A stretch of DNA of 64,000 nucleotides from Phaeobacter sp. J2-8 (GTDB lineage: Bacteria; Pseudomonadota; Alphaproteobacteria; Rhodobacterales; Rhodobacteraceae): the NCBI RefSeq assembly GCF_022867865.1, contig NZ_JALIEC010000005.1, positions 124,001 to 188,000 of the forward strand. The letters are read 5' to 3'. The translations under genes and the position numbers were made by a program. Shown one piece after another: positions 9,102-17,940 of the stretch. The first letter of the stretch is position 1. Each line of letters begins with the position of its first letter. The notes under the pieces are model-generated. The model ran no database searches. It had not been told where the DNA came from and was given only the letters and a program-made list of their open reading frames with translations.

Positions 9102-9862
9102 ATGACAGTTTCGATCCTGGATGATCTGCGCACCGACGGCTGGTCCATCCGCCACCGGGGCCCAGCGCCCAAACGGTTTCAGGTCATGGGCGAGCGGTCG
9201 TCGGGGACCAATTTCATCAAGCGGTTGATTGATGGCAACAGCGGATTGGCAAACTCGGACGTGCTGGGCTGGAAACATGGGGTGCCGGCGATGTTGGCGA
9301 TCCCTGGCGATCTGGTGGTGGTCTGCGTGTTTCGCGGCGCGGAAAAATGGGCGCTGTCGATGCATGCCAAACCCTGGCACTGTCGCCCGCCGATGCAGGA
9401 AATGGCGTTTTCCGATTTCATCCGCGCGCCCTGGGACACACGTGTTGACCGGCCGCGCTATTTCCCCTGGGCCGATGGGCCTGAATATCGCGGCCAGGTT
9501 TTGCAGGCGGATCGCCATCCGATCACCGGCGACATGTATCGCGATCTGTTTGAGCTGCGGGCGGTCAAGATGGCGGCCTTGCTTGGGTTTGCCAACCGCC
9601 ACCCAAATGTTGTTTTTGTCCGCCTGGAGGCCGTGCAAGCCGCGCCAGAGGCGTTTTTGGCGGGTTTGGCTGCCGGGTTGGGAATTGCGGGACTTTCCGC
9701 CCCTATCAGCCGGTGACCAAACGTCTGGGGGCAAAATTCAAACCCGCAGTGGCACATCGCCCGCCGACACCGGAAAAGATGCCCGAGGGCGATCGCAACT
9801 GGATGATGTCACGACTGGATCAACCGTTGGAGACGGCGATGGGATATCACATTCAGGGATGA
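9102..9862 (+). CDS. Sulfotransferase-like protein, frameshifted near the 3' end
   Basis: Reading from ATG 9102, the N terminus holds a sulfotransferase-like P-loop region (KRFQVMGERSSGTNFIKRLI, where GERSSGTN resembles the PAPS 5'-phosphosulfate loop). VVCVFRGAEKWALSMHAKPW follows, resembling the 3'-phosphate-binding region. The first frame stops at 9716. Restoring one G in the GGGA run at 9688-9691 continues the protein as TFRPYQPVTKRLGAKFKP to a stop at 9860-9862, giving about 253 residues. The intact downstream reading argues for a base error. The divergent glycosyltransferase suggests surface-glycan decoration; the function is inferred. Confidence 0.68.
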
Positions 9863-9912
9863 TGTTTGGCGCGTGATGACCGCAGATTTGCGATCATTCT
9901 GAAGAAGGTAAG

Positions 9913-9989
9913 TGGCGCGGTTGACGGGGCTCGAACCCGCGACCTCCGGCGTGACAGGCCGGCACTCTAACCAGCTGAGCTACAACCGC
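9913..9989 (-). tRNA. tRNA-Asp (GTC)
   Basis: The minus strand gives a 77-nt cloverleaf. The acceptor GCGGTTG pairs with CAACCGC, the discriminator is G73 and the 3' CCA is encoded. The D arm is GCTC-AGCTGGTTAGA, the anticodon stem CCGGC/GCCGG holds loop CTGTCAC with anticodon GTC, and the T arm is GCGGGTTCGAGCCCCGT. G73 with the GTC anticodon are the known identity elements for aspartate. It is identical to the copy at 10367-10443. Confidence 0.96.
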
Positions 9990-10174
9990 GCGTGAGGGGC
10001 GGAATAGGATAAGCGCCGCGGGCCGTCAACGACAAAAAGCACCTTTGGCCGGGTTTTTTATCAATTGCGTCGCGTGATTGGTCTTTGTGGGTTTGGCGGC
10101 GAAAATTGCAGGTTCTGATTTGGTGCAATCATACAGTCGCCCCGCCGGAGCGGGCCGAGAAGCCTTGTGCAAAA

Positions 10175-10220
10175 CTGGGGGCCAGCCCCCAGACCCCCGG
10201 GATATTTTGACCAAGAAGAA
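10175..10220 (+). repeat. Dispersed intergenic element, copy A
   Basis: A 7-bp stem hairpin CTGGGGG-CCAG-CCCCCAG (10175-10192) is followed by ACCCCCGGGATATTTTG and CCAAGAAGAA. The 46-bp unit is identical to copy C (35055-35100, opposite strand) and differs by one base from copy E (54910-54955). Read on the minus strand, the hairpin is followed by TTTTGC, so here it could terminate transcription from the upstream tRNA-Asp copy at 10367-10443. The rest of the 377-bp gap between the tRNAs (9990-10366) shows no gene I can support. Confidence 0.8.
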
Positions 10221-10366
10221 ATGGAGAGGCCGGAGGTGCAGCGGCGCAAGACCGCAGGAGATTTGCGGAAATGGTATTGAGGGATACTGGCGGCCGGATC
10301 GGCGCAGGCCAAGCGCCCAATGTGTCACGAAATTGGGCGATGTCGTTTCAACGACTTTAGGGTAAG

Positions 10367-10443
10367 TGGCGCGGTTGACGGGGCTCGAACCCGCGACCTC
10401 CGGCGTGACAGGCCGGCACTCTAACCAGCTGAGCTACAACCGC
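10367..10443 (-). tRNA. tRNA-Asp (GTC), second identical copy
   Basis: All 77 bases are identical to the copy at 9913-9989, with the same encoded CCA and anticodon GTC. A few flanking bases (GGTAAG) are also shared. The two genes lie on the minus strand 454 bp apart with the dispersed hairpin element between them, so they look like a tandem duplication. Confidence 0.96.
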
Positions 10444-10685
10444 GCGTTCGGGCTGATTAGGCCATGGTGCCGGGCGCGTCAAGCGGCTTCGCTGCAATTA
10501 ATGCAGCTTTTTCGCCACAGACGCCTGTGAAAAACCACAAGATGATGTGGGATTTAGGCTCTTTGGCCATAGGGCACAGGGCGGTTTTAAAATTTTCCTT
10601 TGATATTAGCGGCTTGCCGGGCTTTGTTGTTTGGAACTGAATTTTTGCGCGGTCTGCCAGCCGTGACCCCTGGGGAGGGATTATT

Positions 10686-11444
10686 TTGTTGATTTCAAGA
10701 CGTGAGGCCCTGATCCTGGGGGCTGGGACAGCTGCGGCTGGTGTATTTCCCGAAATGGCCGCGGCCAAACCTGTCATTCGGCTGCCAAATGACATTGTCG
10801 CACGTGATGCGGCCACCATCACCGCCGTACGCACGCCGTCGCCGGTGGTGGCGATGACCTTTGACGATGGGCCACATCCGAAGAACACCCCGCGCCTGTT
10901 GGACATGTTGCGCGAGCGCAAGATCAAGGCGACCTTTTATGTGATTGGCAATCGGGTGAAGAGTTGGCCGCAGATTGCCCGCCGGATTGCCGACGAGGGC
11001 CATGAGGTTGGCAACCATTCCTGGTCGCATCCCGATTTGTCGCGCTATTCCAACGCCAATGTACTGAAAGAGATCGACAACACCACAATGGCGATCTGGA
11101 ATGCCACCGGGCGGCCGCCGGTGACCTTTCGTCCGCCATATGGGGCCTTTACCCGCCGCCAGCGGACCTGGCTGAACAGCCAGCGCAATTTGCCCACCAT
11201 CCTGTGGTCGGTGGATCCGGTGGATTGGCGCAGGCCGGGGGCCAATGTGGTGGCGCAACGTATTTTGCAGCATTCCCACAAGGGCGCGATCATTCTGAGC
11301 CATGACATCCATCGCGGCACGATTGATGCCATGCCGCGCACACTGGACGGTTTGACGGGGCGCGGCTTGCGGTTTGTCACCGTCAGCCAGATCCTGGGCT
11401 GGCCAACCTGGCAGAACCGGCGGTTTGCCCGCGCCACATCTTAG
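10686..11444 (+). CDS. Polysaccharide deacetylase (NodB homology domain), Tat-exported
   Basis: The product has 252 residues. It begins with a twin-arginine-type leader (SRREALILGAGTAAAGVF), so export folded through Tat is likely. The NodB/CE4 domain follows: MTFDDGPHPKNTP (motif 1, catalytic Asp-Asp), HEVGNHSWSHPDLSR (motif 2, metal His pair), FRPPYGAFT (motif 3), ILWSVDPVDW (motif 4) and IILSHDIH (motif 5). It should remove N-acetyl groups from a cell-wall or surface polysaccharide. The start is a TTG at 10686 preceded by a strong GGGGAGGGA Shine-Dalgarno at about 10672-10680. The 242-bp gap before it holds no other gene. Confidence 0.9.
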   Translation: MLISRREALILGAGTAAAGVFPEMAAAKPVIRLPNDIVARDAATITAVRTPSPVVAMTFDDGPHPKNTPRLLDMLRERKIKATFYVIGNRVKSWPQIARRIADEGHEVGNHSWSHPDLSRYSNANVLKEIDNTTMAIWNATGRPPVTFRPPYGAFTRRQRTWLNSQRNLPTILWSVDPVDWRRPGANVVAQRILQHSHKGAIILSHDIHRGTIDAMPRTLDGLTGRGLRFVTVSQILGWPTWQNRRFARATS

Positions 11445-11476
11445 GGTCAGGACCCTTTAATCGTGTGCCTAGCGCA

Positions 11477-11935
11477 TCAGCCGCTCTCGGCCTTTTTTTC
11501 CCAGCGGCCCAATTCCTCGGACCAATATTGCGCGGCACAGGCGGCACCGGTCAGGGTTTTCCATTGGCCGCGCGCCTGATCCACGGCCTGGGGATCGTTG
11601 CCATCGAACAGAATACATGTGCGTTCCAGCCGCTGCACCTCGTCCGGGGTCAGGGTCGCGCCGTCAATCGACATGATGCATTGCGGATCATTGCCAGCCG
11701 CGCCGGAGGTCAGCAAAATCGGTTGCAGCGCATCATGCGGACCGCCCGCGCGACCATGTGGCAGGAACCCGTCTTCCGGCTCCAGCCACAGTTTTTCATC
11801 CAGCCAGTCCAGCCGCCCCTCGTCCGGGCCGCGCACCGCCACGCGCCAACCGGCCCCGCGCGCCCGGTCCAGCAGCACCGGCAGGGTCATTTCCAGCGGC
11901 TTGCGTGTCAGGTGATAGAAATAGACCGCGCCCAA
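11477..11935 (-). CDS. holC: DNA polymerase III chi subunit
   Basis: The product has 152 residues of the HolC family: GAVYFYHLTRKPLE at the N terminus, then KLWLEPEDGFLPHGRAGG and a C-terminal segment rich in Trp/Glu. Chi links the clamp loader to single-strand binding protein. The preferred start is TTG at 11935, because it begins the conserved GAVYFYHL and a GGAG Shine-Dalgarno lies 8 bp before it. This places it just after the pepA stop (11940), the pepA-holC order seen in many proteobacteria. Confidence 0.88.
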   Translation of the reverse strand: MGAVYFYHLTRKPLEMTLPVLLDRARGAGWRVAVRGPDEGRLDWLDEKLWLEPEDGFLPHGRAGGPHDALQPILLTSGAAGNDPQCIMSIDGATLTPDEVQRLERTCILFDGNDPQAVDQARGQWKTLTGAACAAQYWSEELGRWEKKAESG

Positions 11936-11939
11936 GGGG

Positions 11940-13415
11940 TTACTCCGTTTCGAACCGATCACGCACCAGACGGTCCAGCGCCATCACACCCCAACCGGTT
12001 GCGCCCTTGGGGGCAAGGTCGGTGTCTTTGCTGACCTGGGCCACCCCGGCGATATCGAGGTGAATCCATGGCGTTTCATCGCGCACAAACCGTTTGAGGA
12101 ACTGCGCCGCCGTAATCGAACCTGCGGGGCGACCACCGACGTTTTTCATGTCTGCCTTCATCGACTTCAGCTGGTCATCATAGCTCTGCCCCAGGGGCAG
12201 ACGCCAGGCGCCCTCGCCCGTGGCGGCGGCGGATTTCAGGAAATCATTGCAGAAGCTGTCGTCGTTGGAAAACACGCCCGCATTGTCATGGCCAAGGCCG
12301 ATGATGACCGCGCCGGTCAGCGTCGCAAGGTCGACCATCGCGGCGGGTTTATAGGTCTCTTGCGTGTACCAAAGCACGTCGCAGAGCACCAAACGCCCCT
12401 CGGCATCGGTATTGATCACTTCGATCGTGTCACCCTTCATCGAGGTCACGATGTCGCCGGGGCGCACCGCGTTGCCCGACGGCATGTTTTCCACCAACCC
12501 GACAAGGCCGATCACATTGGCGGGCGCTTTGCGCAGGGCCAGCGTCTTCATCACGCCGGACACAACCCCGGCGCCGCCCATATCCATGGTCATGTCTTCC
12601 ATACCGGCGGCGGGTTTCAGGGAAATGCCGCCGGTGTCGAACACCACGCCCTTACCAACCAGCGCCAGCGGCGCGTCGCCGGATGTGCCCCCCATCCATT
12701 TCATTACCACAACCTTGGACGGGCTGTCGGACCCCTGCCCGACACAGAGCAGCGCGCCCATGCCAAGCTCGGCCAGTTTGTCTTCTTCCAGCACCTCGAC
12801 CTCGACCCCCAGATCGCGCAGGCCTTCCAGCCGGGCAGCGAATTCGGTGGTGGTCAGCACATTGGCAGGTTCGCTGACCAGATCACGGGTAAAGAACACG
12901 CCTTCGGCCACCGCCGCCATGGGCGCAAATTCCTGCTCCAGTTCGGCGGGTTTCGAACACATGATGGTCAGGGTGGCGGCGCGCGGCGTATCCTTGCCGG
13001 TCTTGTGATCGCCAAATTCATAGCCGCGCAGCGCCAGACCCATCGCCAGATCGGCGATCTTGGCGCGGCCACCGGCCAAAAGCAGAAGGTCGCTGTCACC
13101 GCGCAGTTTCGCCAGGGCCGCCCCGGCGCGTCGTGCGGTGGCGGGATCGGGGCGGCGCGTCAGCTTGATCACATCCAGCGCCTCGGCCTCGAGCCCCGAG
13201 GGCGACAAAAGCGAGACGACATCGCCGTCCTTCATCTTGTCGAACGCGGCACTTTCGGAAAACCGCTTCAACGCCTGACGCGTCAACCGGTTGATCCGGC
13301 GCCCGCCGGGATCCATCTTGGCCTCTTCATCCAGGATAACGACAACCCTGCCGGTGACGTTTTCAATGGTGTCCAACGCGGTTTCGGCAAATGTAATGGC
13401 TGCGGGTGTGGTCAT
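11940..13415 (-). CDS. pepA: Leucyl aminopeptidase (M17)
   Basis: The product has 491 residues and is full length for cytosolic hexameric M17 aminopeptidases, which remove N-terminal residues from peptides; some also bind DNA. The metal and catalytic motifs are present: VGKGVVFDTGGISLKP (Lys, Asp), DMGGAGVVSG and NTDAEGRLVLCD (the M17 signature with Asp, Glu and Arg). ATG 13415 gives the normal MTTPAAITF start. A frame extending to 13709 is spurious because it crosses the divergent lptF. It is probably co-transcribed with holC. Confidence 0.96.
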   Translation of the reverse strand: MTTPAAITFAETALDTIENVTGRVVVILDEEAKMDPGGRRINRLTRQALKRFSESAAFDKMKDGDVVSLLSPSGLEAEALDVIKLTRRPDPATARRAGAALAKLRGDSDLLLLAGGRAKIADLAMGLALRGYEFGDHKTGKDTPRAATLTIMCSKPAELEQEFAPMAAVAEGVFFTRDLVSEPANVLTTTEFAARLEGLRDLGVEVEVLEEDKLAELGMGALLCVGQGSDSPSKVVVMKWMGGTSGDAPLALVGKGVVFDTGGISLKPAAGMEDMTMDMGGAGVVSGVMKTLALRKAPANVIGLVGLVENMPSGNAVRPGDIVTSMKGDTIEVINTDAEGRLVLCDVLWYTQETYKPAAMVDLATLTGAVIIGLGHDNAGVFSNDDSFCNDFLKSAAATGEGAWRLPLGQSYDDQLKSMKADMKNVGGRPAGSITAAQFLKRFVRDETPWIHLDIAGVAQVSKDTDLAPKGATGWGVMALDRLVRDRFETE

Positions 13416-13454
13416 GTCTGCTGCTCCGTGACATCGCGAATATTTCGGGTCTGA

Positions 13455-13468
13455 CACTAGTCCTAGTG
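13455..13468. promoter_or_regulatory. Inverted repeat in the pepA-lptF divergent region
   Basis: CACTAG-TC-CTAGTG is a 6-bp inverted repeat with a 2-bp spacer, 40 bp upstream of pepA. A second inverted repeat, CCCGACA-N11-TGTCGGG, lies at 13529-13553, before the conserved part of lptF. Both are operator-like; no known regulator matches. Confidence 0.3.
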
Positions 13469-13502
13469 CGCGGGACCCCGCCAAACCACCCCCTAACGTG
13501 GC

Positions 13503-14714
13503 ATGCAGGCGAATATCCAGTTTTCCCGCCCGACAAAATCTTCTAGTGTCGGGCAAATCCAGAAGGTTGGGGGACCTGTTGGCCAATTCGACAGATATCT
13601 CATTTCGCAGCTTTTCATGCTCTTCGGCTTTTTCGCATTGGTGCTGGTGGCGGTGTACTGGGTCAATCAGGCGGTGATCCTGTTTGACCAGTTGATTGCC
13701 GATGGCCATTCGGCAAGCGTCTTTCTGGAATTCACCGCCCTGTCCCTGCCACGGGTGATCGGCATGGTTTTGCCGATGGCGACCTTTGCGGCGGCGGTCT
13801 ATGTCACCAACCGGTTGTCAAATGACAGCGAGCTGACGGTGATGCAGGCGACCGGGTTTTCGCCCTGGCGGCTGGCGCGTCCGGTGTTGATCTTTGGGAT
13901 GTCGATGGCGCTGATGATGTCGGTGCTGACCCATTTCCTGATCCCGGCCAGTCTGGAACAGCTAAAAGAGCGCGAGCGCGAGATTTCGGGATCGGTCAGC
14001 GCGCGGCTGTTGCGTGAAGGCGTGTTCCTGCATCCCGCGGATGGCGTGACATTCTATATCCGCGACATCTCGCCCGAGGGGGAATTGGCCGATGTCTTTA
14101 TGTCCGACGAACGCAACCCGGATCGCCATGTGACCTATACTGCGGAACGCGCCTATCTGCTGCGCGATGCGGATGGTCCGAAACTGGTGATGGTGGATGG
14201 TATGGCCCAGGTGTTCGTGCCGGACACGGCCCAGCTGTCGACCACGAACTTTGCCCAGTTTTCGCGCGATATCAGCGGATTGATCACCGATGGTGGCCAA
14301 GGGCGGCGCAAATTGCGCTATGTGCCGACACATGAATTGTTGTGGGATACTGCCGCCGTGTCAGAGGAAATTCGCGAAGACCCCGGCGATGTCGTGCTCG
14401 AGGGTCACAGCCGCATTGCACAGGCGCTGGTCTGTATCGTGGCGGCCTTGATTGGTCAGGCGGCGCTACTGGTCGGTGGCTTCAGCCGCTTTGGCCAGAC
14501 GCGTCAGATCGTGCTGGCGATTTTCATCCTGGTCCTTGTGCAATTGGTCGAAGGTGCGATGACCGAACCGGTGCGCGGCAATCCGGCATTGTGGCCGCTG
14601 GCCTATGCGCATGTGTTCATCGGACTTTTGGTGGCAACGGCGCTTTTGTGGCGCTCTGCCCACCCCGGCGCCATACGCCGGCGCCCTGCCCCGGCGCTTG
14701 AGGGCACATCATGA
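13503..14714 (+). CDS. lptF: LPS export ABC transporter permease LptF
   Basis: The product is up to 403 residues. Six membrane helices of the YjgP/YjgQ type are visible, with the periplasmic beta-jellyroll domain between helices 3 and 4. LptF and LptG form the inner-membrane channel that extracts lipopolysaccharide. Conserved protein begins at QFDRYLISQLFMLFG (about residue 28); the preceding residues are not family-like. No start codon lies in frame between 13503 and that point. If one C were missing at GGCCAA (13581-13586), a TTG at 13579 after GGGGGAC would start the protein as MAQFDRYL. The true start is therefore uncertain. The stop overlaps lptG by four bases (ATGA). Confidence 0.93.
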   Translation: MQANIQFSRPTKSSSVGQIQKVGGPVGQFDRYLISQLFMLFGFFALVLVAVYWVNQAVILFDQLIADGHSASVFLEFTALSLPRVIGMVLPMATFAAAVYVTNRLSNDSELTVMQATGFSPWRLARPVLIFGMSMALMMSVLTHFLIPASLEQLKEREREISGSVSARLLREGVFLHPADGVTFYIRDISPEGELADVFMSDERNPDRHVTYTAERAYLLRDADGPKLVMVDGMAQVFVPDTAQLSTTNFAQFSRDISGLITDGGQGRRKLRYVPTHELLWDTAAVSEEIREDPGDVVLEGHSRIAQALVCIVAALIGQAALLVGGFSRFGQTRQIVLAIFILVLVQLVEGAMTEPVRGNPALWPLAYAHVFIGLLVATALLWRSAHPGAIRRRPAPALEGTS

Positions 14715-15805
14715 CCCTGCACTTTTATTTTGCCCGCCGGTTTACGGTGATCTTTGCCGGAATGTTTGCGGTGTTTTTCCTGTTTGTCATGCTGCTGGAT
14801 CTGATTGAACAGCTGCGCCGCTTCGATGAAGAGGTCGGATTTTCCCAGGTTCTGCGCATCACGCTGCTGAACACGCCACAAGGCCTTTACCAGATGTTGC
14901 CGCTGGTGATGATTCTATCCTCCATTGCGCTGTGCCTTGCTCTGGCGCGGTCGTCGGAATTGGTGGTCAGCCGCGCGTCGGGTCGATCAGGGCTTTCGGC
15001 CTTGTTCGGGCCTTTGGCGGTGGCGGCCCTGGTCGGGGCAATTGCCGTGGCGGCGTTCAACCCGATCGTGGCCGCGACCTCGCAACGCTATCACGATCTG
15101 CGCGAACTTTATGACAGTGGCGGCACATCTACCCTGTCCATCGGGCGCGAGGGGCTGTGGCTGCGTCAGGGCGATCTGCGCGGCCAGACGGTGATCCATG
15201 CGGAGCGGTCCAATCCGACGGCCACGGTGCTGCATGATGTGACCTTCATTGCCTATGCGGCAGAGGGTGGCCCGGTGCGCCGCATCGCCGCCGAAGAGGC
15301 CGCATTGGGCACCGGCGAATGGGTGCTGACCCAGGCCAAGGTCTGGCCGCTAGTGACCGGATTGAACCCGGAAACCAACTCCTTTGTTCACGAAGAGCTG
15401 CATATCCCGTCGACCCTGACCCAGGAACGTATTCGCGACAGTTTCGGCAAACCCTCTGCGGTGTCGATCTGGAACCTGCCGGCCTTTATCCGCCAGCTGG
15501 AAACCGCCGGATTTTCCGCCCGGCGCCATAGCGTCTGGTTACAGATGGAGCTGGCCCGGCCGGTGTTCCTTGTGGCGATGGTGCTGTTGGGCGCGGCCTT
15601 TACTATGCGCCACGCGCGGTTCGGACGGACCGGTCTGGCGGTGTTGACCGCATTGATGCTGGGGTTCGGGCTTTACTATGTGCGCAATTTCGCGCAAATC
15701 CTTGGCGAGAATGGCCAGATTCCCGCATCCCTTGCGGCTTGGGCCCCGCCGGTGGCGGCGGCGCTTATCGGGCTGGGATTGATTTTGCAGATGGAGGACG
15801 GGTGA
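14711..15805 (+). CDS. lptG: LPS export ABC transporter permease LptG
   Basis: The product has 364 residues with the LptF/LptG fold: an N-terminal helix pair (TVIFAGMFAVFFLFVMLLDL, then TPQGLYQMLPLVMILSSIAL), a central periplasmic beta domain (residues about 120-260) and three C-terminal helices. It partners LptF in the LptB2FG exporter. Its ATG overlaps the lptF stop and its stop overlaps the lptD start by one base, so the three are translationally coupled. Confidence 0.95.
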   Translation: MTLHFYFARRFTVIFAGMFAVFFLFVMLLDLIEQLRRFDEEVGFSQVLRITLLNTPQGLYQMLPLVMILSSIALCLALARSSELVVSRASGRSGLSALFGPLAVAALVGAIAVAAFNPIVAATSQRYHDLRELYDSGGTSTLSIGREGLWLRQGDLRGQTVIHAERSNPTATVLHDVTFIAYAAEGGPVRRIAAEEAALGTGEWVLTQAKVWPLVTGLNPETNSFVHEELHIPSTLTQERIRDSFGKPSAVSIWNLPAFIRQLETAGFSARRHSVWLQMELARPVFLVAMVLLGAAFTMRHARFGRTGLAVLTALMLGFGLYYVRNFAQILGENGQIPASLAAWAPPVAAALIGLGLILQMEDG

Positions 15806-17940
15806 TGCTGCGCCGCCTGTGGATCCTTTTACTGGCCTTGATGCCGCTTGCCGTATCTGCGCAGACCAGCGCAGATCAAGGCAGTGTCGATCCGGCCCTT
15901 CTGGTCGCCGATACGGTGGTTGTGACGCCGGATCAACGGTTGATCGCCGATGGCAATGTCGAGGCGCTGTATAATGGCACCCGGCTATGGGCCAAACGCA
16001 TCATTTACATAAGCGACGCCGACCGTCTGGAAATCCAGGGTCCGATCCGCATTGACGATGGTCAGGGCATCGTGGTGCTGGCCGACAGCGCCGATCTCGA
16101 CACCAATCTGGAAAACGGATTGCTAAAAGGCGCGCGGCTTGTGCTGGATCAGCAACTTCAACTCGCCTCGGTTCAGATGGCCCGCGTCGAGGGGCGTTAT
16201 GCCCAGCTGAGCAAGGTCACCGTGACCTCGTGCCAAATCTGCGGCAAGAACGGCCGGGCGCTCTGGTCGATCCGGGCGCGCCGGGTGGTGCATGACCAGG
16301 AGGAACAGCAGCTCTATTTCGATGGTGCGGTGTTCCGGGTGCTGGATGTGCCGCTGATGTATCTGCCGCGGCTGCGGCTGCCCGATCCGACGCTGAAACG
16401 CGCGCATGGCCTGTTGTTCCCGACGATCCGCACCACAACAGAGCTGGGGACCGGCATCAAGCTGCCCTACTTCATCCCGCTTGGCGATCACGCCGATATC
16501 ACGGTCACGCCCTATTTCTCGCAGGAAACCAGCACCGTAGAGCTGCGGTATCGTCAGGCCTTTCGGCTTGGGGATATCGAGTTGAACGGCGCAATAACCC
16601 GCGACACCCTGCGCCGGGACGAAACCCGCGCCTATCTGTTTGGCGAAGGCCAATTCGATCTGCGCGACAATTACATTCTCAGCTTCGATTTCGAGGTCAC
16701 CAGCGACGAATCCTATCTGTCGGAATATGATTATTCCGGCAAGGACCGGCTGGACAGCGAGTTGAGTCTTGGCCGGTCGACACGCGAAAGCGACATGCAG
16801 GCCAGTTTGGTGCTGTTCAACACGCTGCGCGACGACGAATTGAACTCGACCCAGCCGACGATCATTCCCGATCTGCGCTATGAACAGCGGTATCAGCTGG
16901 ACAATGCGCTTGGCGGCGAGTTGCGGCTGGCCTTCGAAGGGCATGGTCATGTGCGCTATTCGTCGAACGATGTTGTCGGGCGGGATGTGACACGGGCCGG
17001 TGTGTCGGCGACATGGCTGGATCAATGGACCTTTGCCTCTGGTGTGCAGCTCGCGGCGCAGGCCGGTGTGGCCTTTGATCAATTCTGGACCGGCGACGAT
17101 TCGACCGTGGCCAGCACGGACAGTTCCCTGACCCCCAGCGCCGCAGTGACCCTGCGCTATCCGTTCCTGCGCATCACCGCCGGCGGCGCGCGGCAATTGA
17201 TTGAACCGGTGGCCCAGATCGGGTGGGTCGGCGGCGAAGATGCCGATGTGGCCAATGATGAAAGCACCCGTCAGGAGCTGGACGAAGGCAATCTGCTGGC
17301 GCTGTCGCGCTTTCCCGAGGCGGACCGGCGCGAACGCGGCAGTTCGACCGTGCTGGGGTTGCGGTTTGTCCATCATGACCCGCGCGGCTGGTCCGGCGGT
17401 CTTGCACTGGGCCGGGTGTTGCGCACCGATACCCTGGATGATTTCACCGCCACATCCGGTTTGAACCTGGCCGAATCCGACTGGCTGATTGCGGCGCATC
17501 TGCGCAATGTTGACGGGCTTTATATTCTGTCGCGCACGCTGGTCGGCGACAATGGCGAAGTCTCCAAATCCGAGGCGCGCGGTGCCTGGTCAAATGACAC
17601 CATCGACCTTGGCGCGTCATTCTTGTTGTTGCCCGCCGACAGCGAAGAAGACCGGGCGGACAAGGTTGCGGAATGGTCGATCGACGGTGCTTACCGCGTC
17701 AACCGTCACTGGACCGCCAGCGCCAGCGCCAGTTACGATATTGTCGACAAACGCGCCTCTGAGGCCGGGCTTGGGCTGGCGTATCGCAACGAATGTATCG
17801 AGGCGGCCTTTACCGCCGAGCGCAAGTTTGCCGATTCATCCAATCTGGACCCTTCTACCACTTATGGGCTAACCATAGCCCTAAAAGGATTCAGCACGGG
17901 CGGCGACGCCGGAGGCTATAGCAGGACATGCAAACAATGA
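15805..17940 (+). CDS. lptD: LPS-assembly outer-membrane protein LptD
   Basis: The product has 711 residues. It starts with a signal peptide (RLWILLLALMPLAVSAQ), followed by an LptA/OstA-like beta-taco domain (DTVVVTPDQRLIADGNVEAL, residues about 35-150) and a long beta-barrel with alternating aromatic strands. The barrel receives LPS from LptA and inserts it in the outer leaflet. Cys pairs seen early (CQIC) and late (NECIEA, CKQ) may form structural disulfides, which would tie in with the exported thiol oxidoreductase. ATG 15805 overlaps the lptG stop by one base. It overlaps surA by 13 bases. Confidence 0.95.
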   Translation: MLRRLWILLLALMPLAVSAQTSADQGSVDPALLVADTVVVTPDQRLIADGNVEALYNGTRLWAKRIIYISDADRLEIQGPIRIDDGQGIVVLADSADLDTNLENGLLKGARLVLDQQLQLASVQMARVEGRYAQLSKVTVTSCQICGKNGRALWSIRARRVVHDQEEQQLYFDGAVFRVLDVPLMYLPRLRLPDPTLKRAHGLLFPTIRTTTELGTGIKLPYFIPLGDHADITVTPYFSQETSTVELRYRQAFRLGDIELNGAITRDTLRRDETRAYLFGEGQFDLRDNYILSFDFEVTSDESYLSEYDYSGKDRLDSELSLGRSTRESDMQASLVLFNTLRDDELNSTQPTIIPDLRYEQRYQLDNALGGELRLAFEGHGHVRYSSNDVVGRDVTRAGVSATWLDQWTFASGVQLAAQAGVAFDQFWTGDDSTVASTDSSLTPSAAVTLRYPFLRITAGGARQLIEPVAQIGWVGGEDADVANDESTRQELDEGNLLALSRFPEADRRERGSSTVLGLRFVHHDPRGWSGGLALGRVLRTDTLDDFTATSGLNLAESDWLIAAHLRNVDGLYILSRTLVGDNGEVSKSEARGAWSNDTIDLGASFLLLPADSEEDRADKVAEWSIDGAYRVNRHWTASASASYDIVDKRASEAGLGLAYRNECIEAAFTAERKFADSSNLDPSTTYGLTIALKGFSTGGDAGGYSRTCKQ

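Noticed and set aside
9006-9734. 243-codon N-terminal extension of the glycosyltransferase frame
   Set aside because: It lies opposite the sulfotransferase-like gene, is His/Arg-rich and precedes the natural start MQTTAAALTMVRDD.
9913-10443. tRNA-Asp pair as attachment sites of an integrated element
   Set aside because: Whole tRNA genes are duplicated, the space between is only 377 bp and no integrase is present.
12060-13454. Long plus-strand open frame of 464 codons opposite pepA
   Set aside because: It mirrors pepA throughout and is rich in His, Gln and Arg, typical of a shadow frame.
16123-17499. Minus-strand open frame of 458 codons inside lptD
   Set aside because: It is antisense to lptD and shows no coherent domain.
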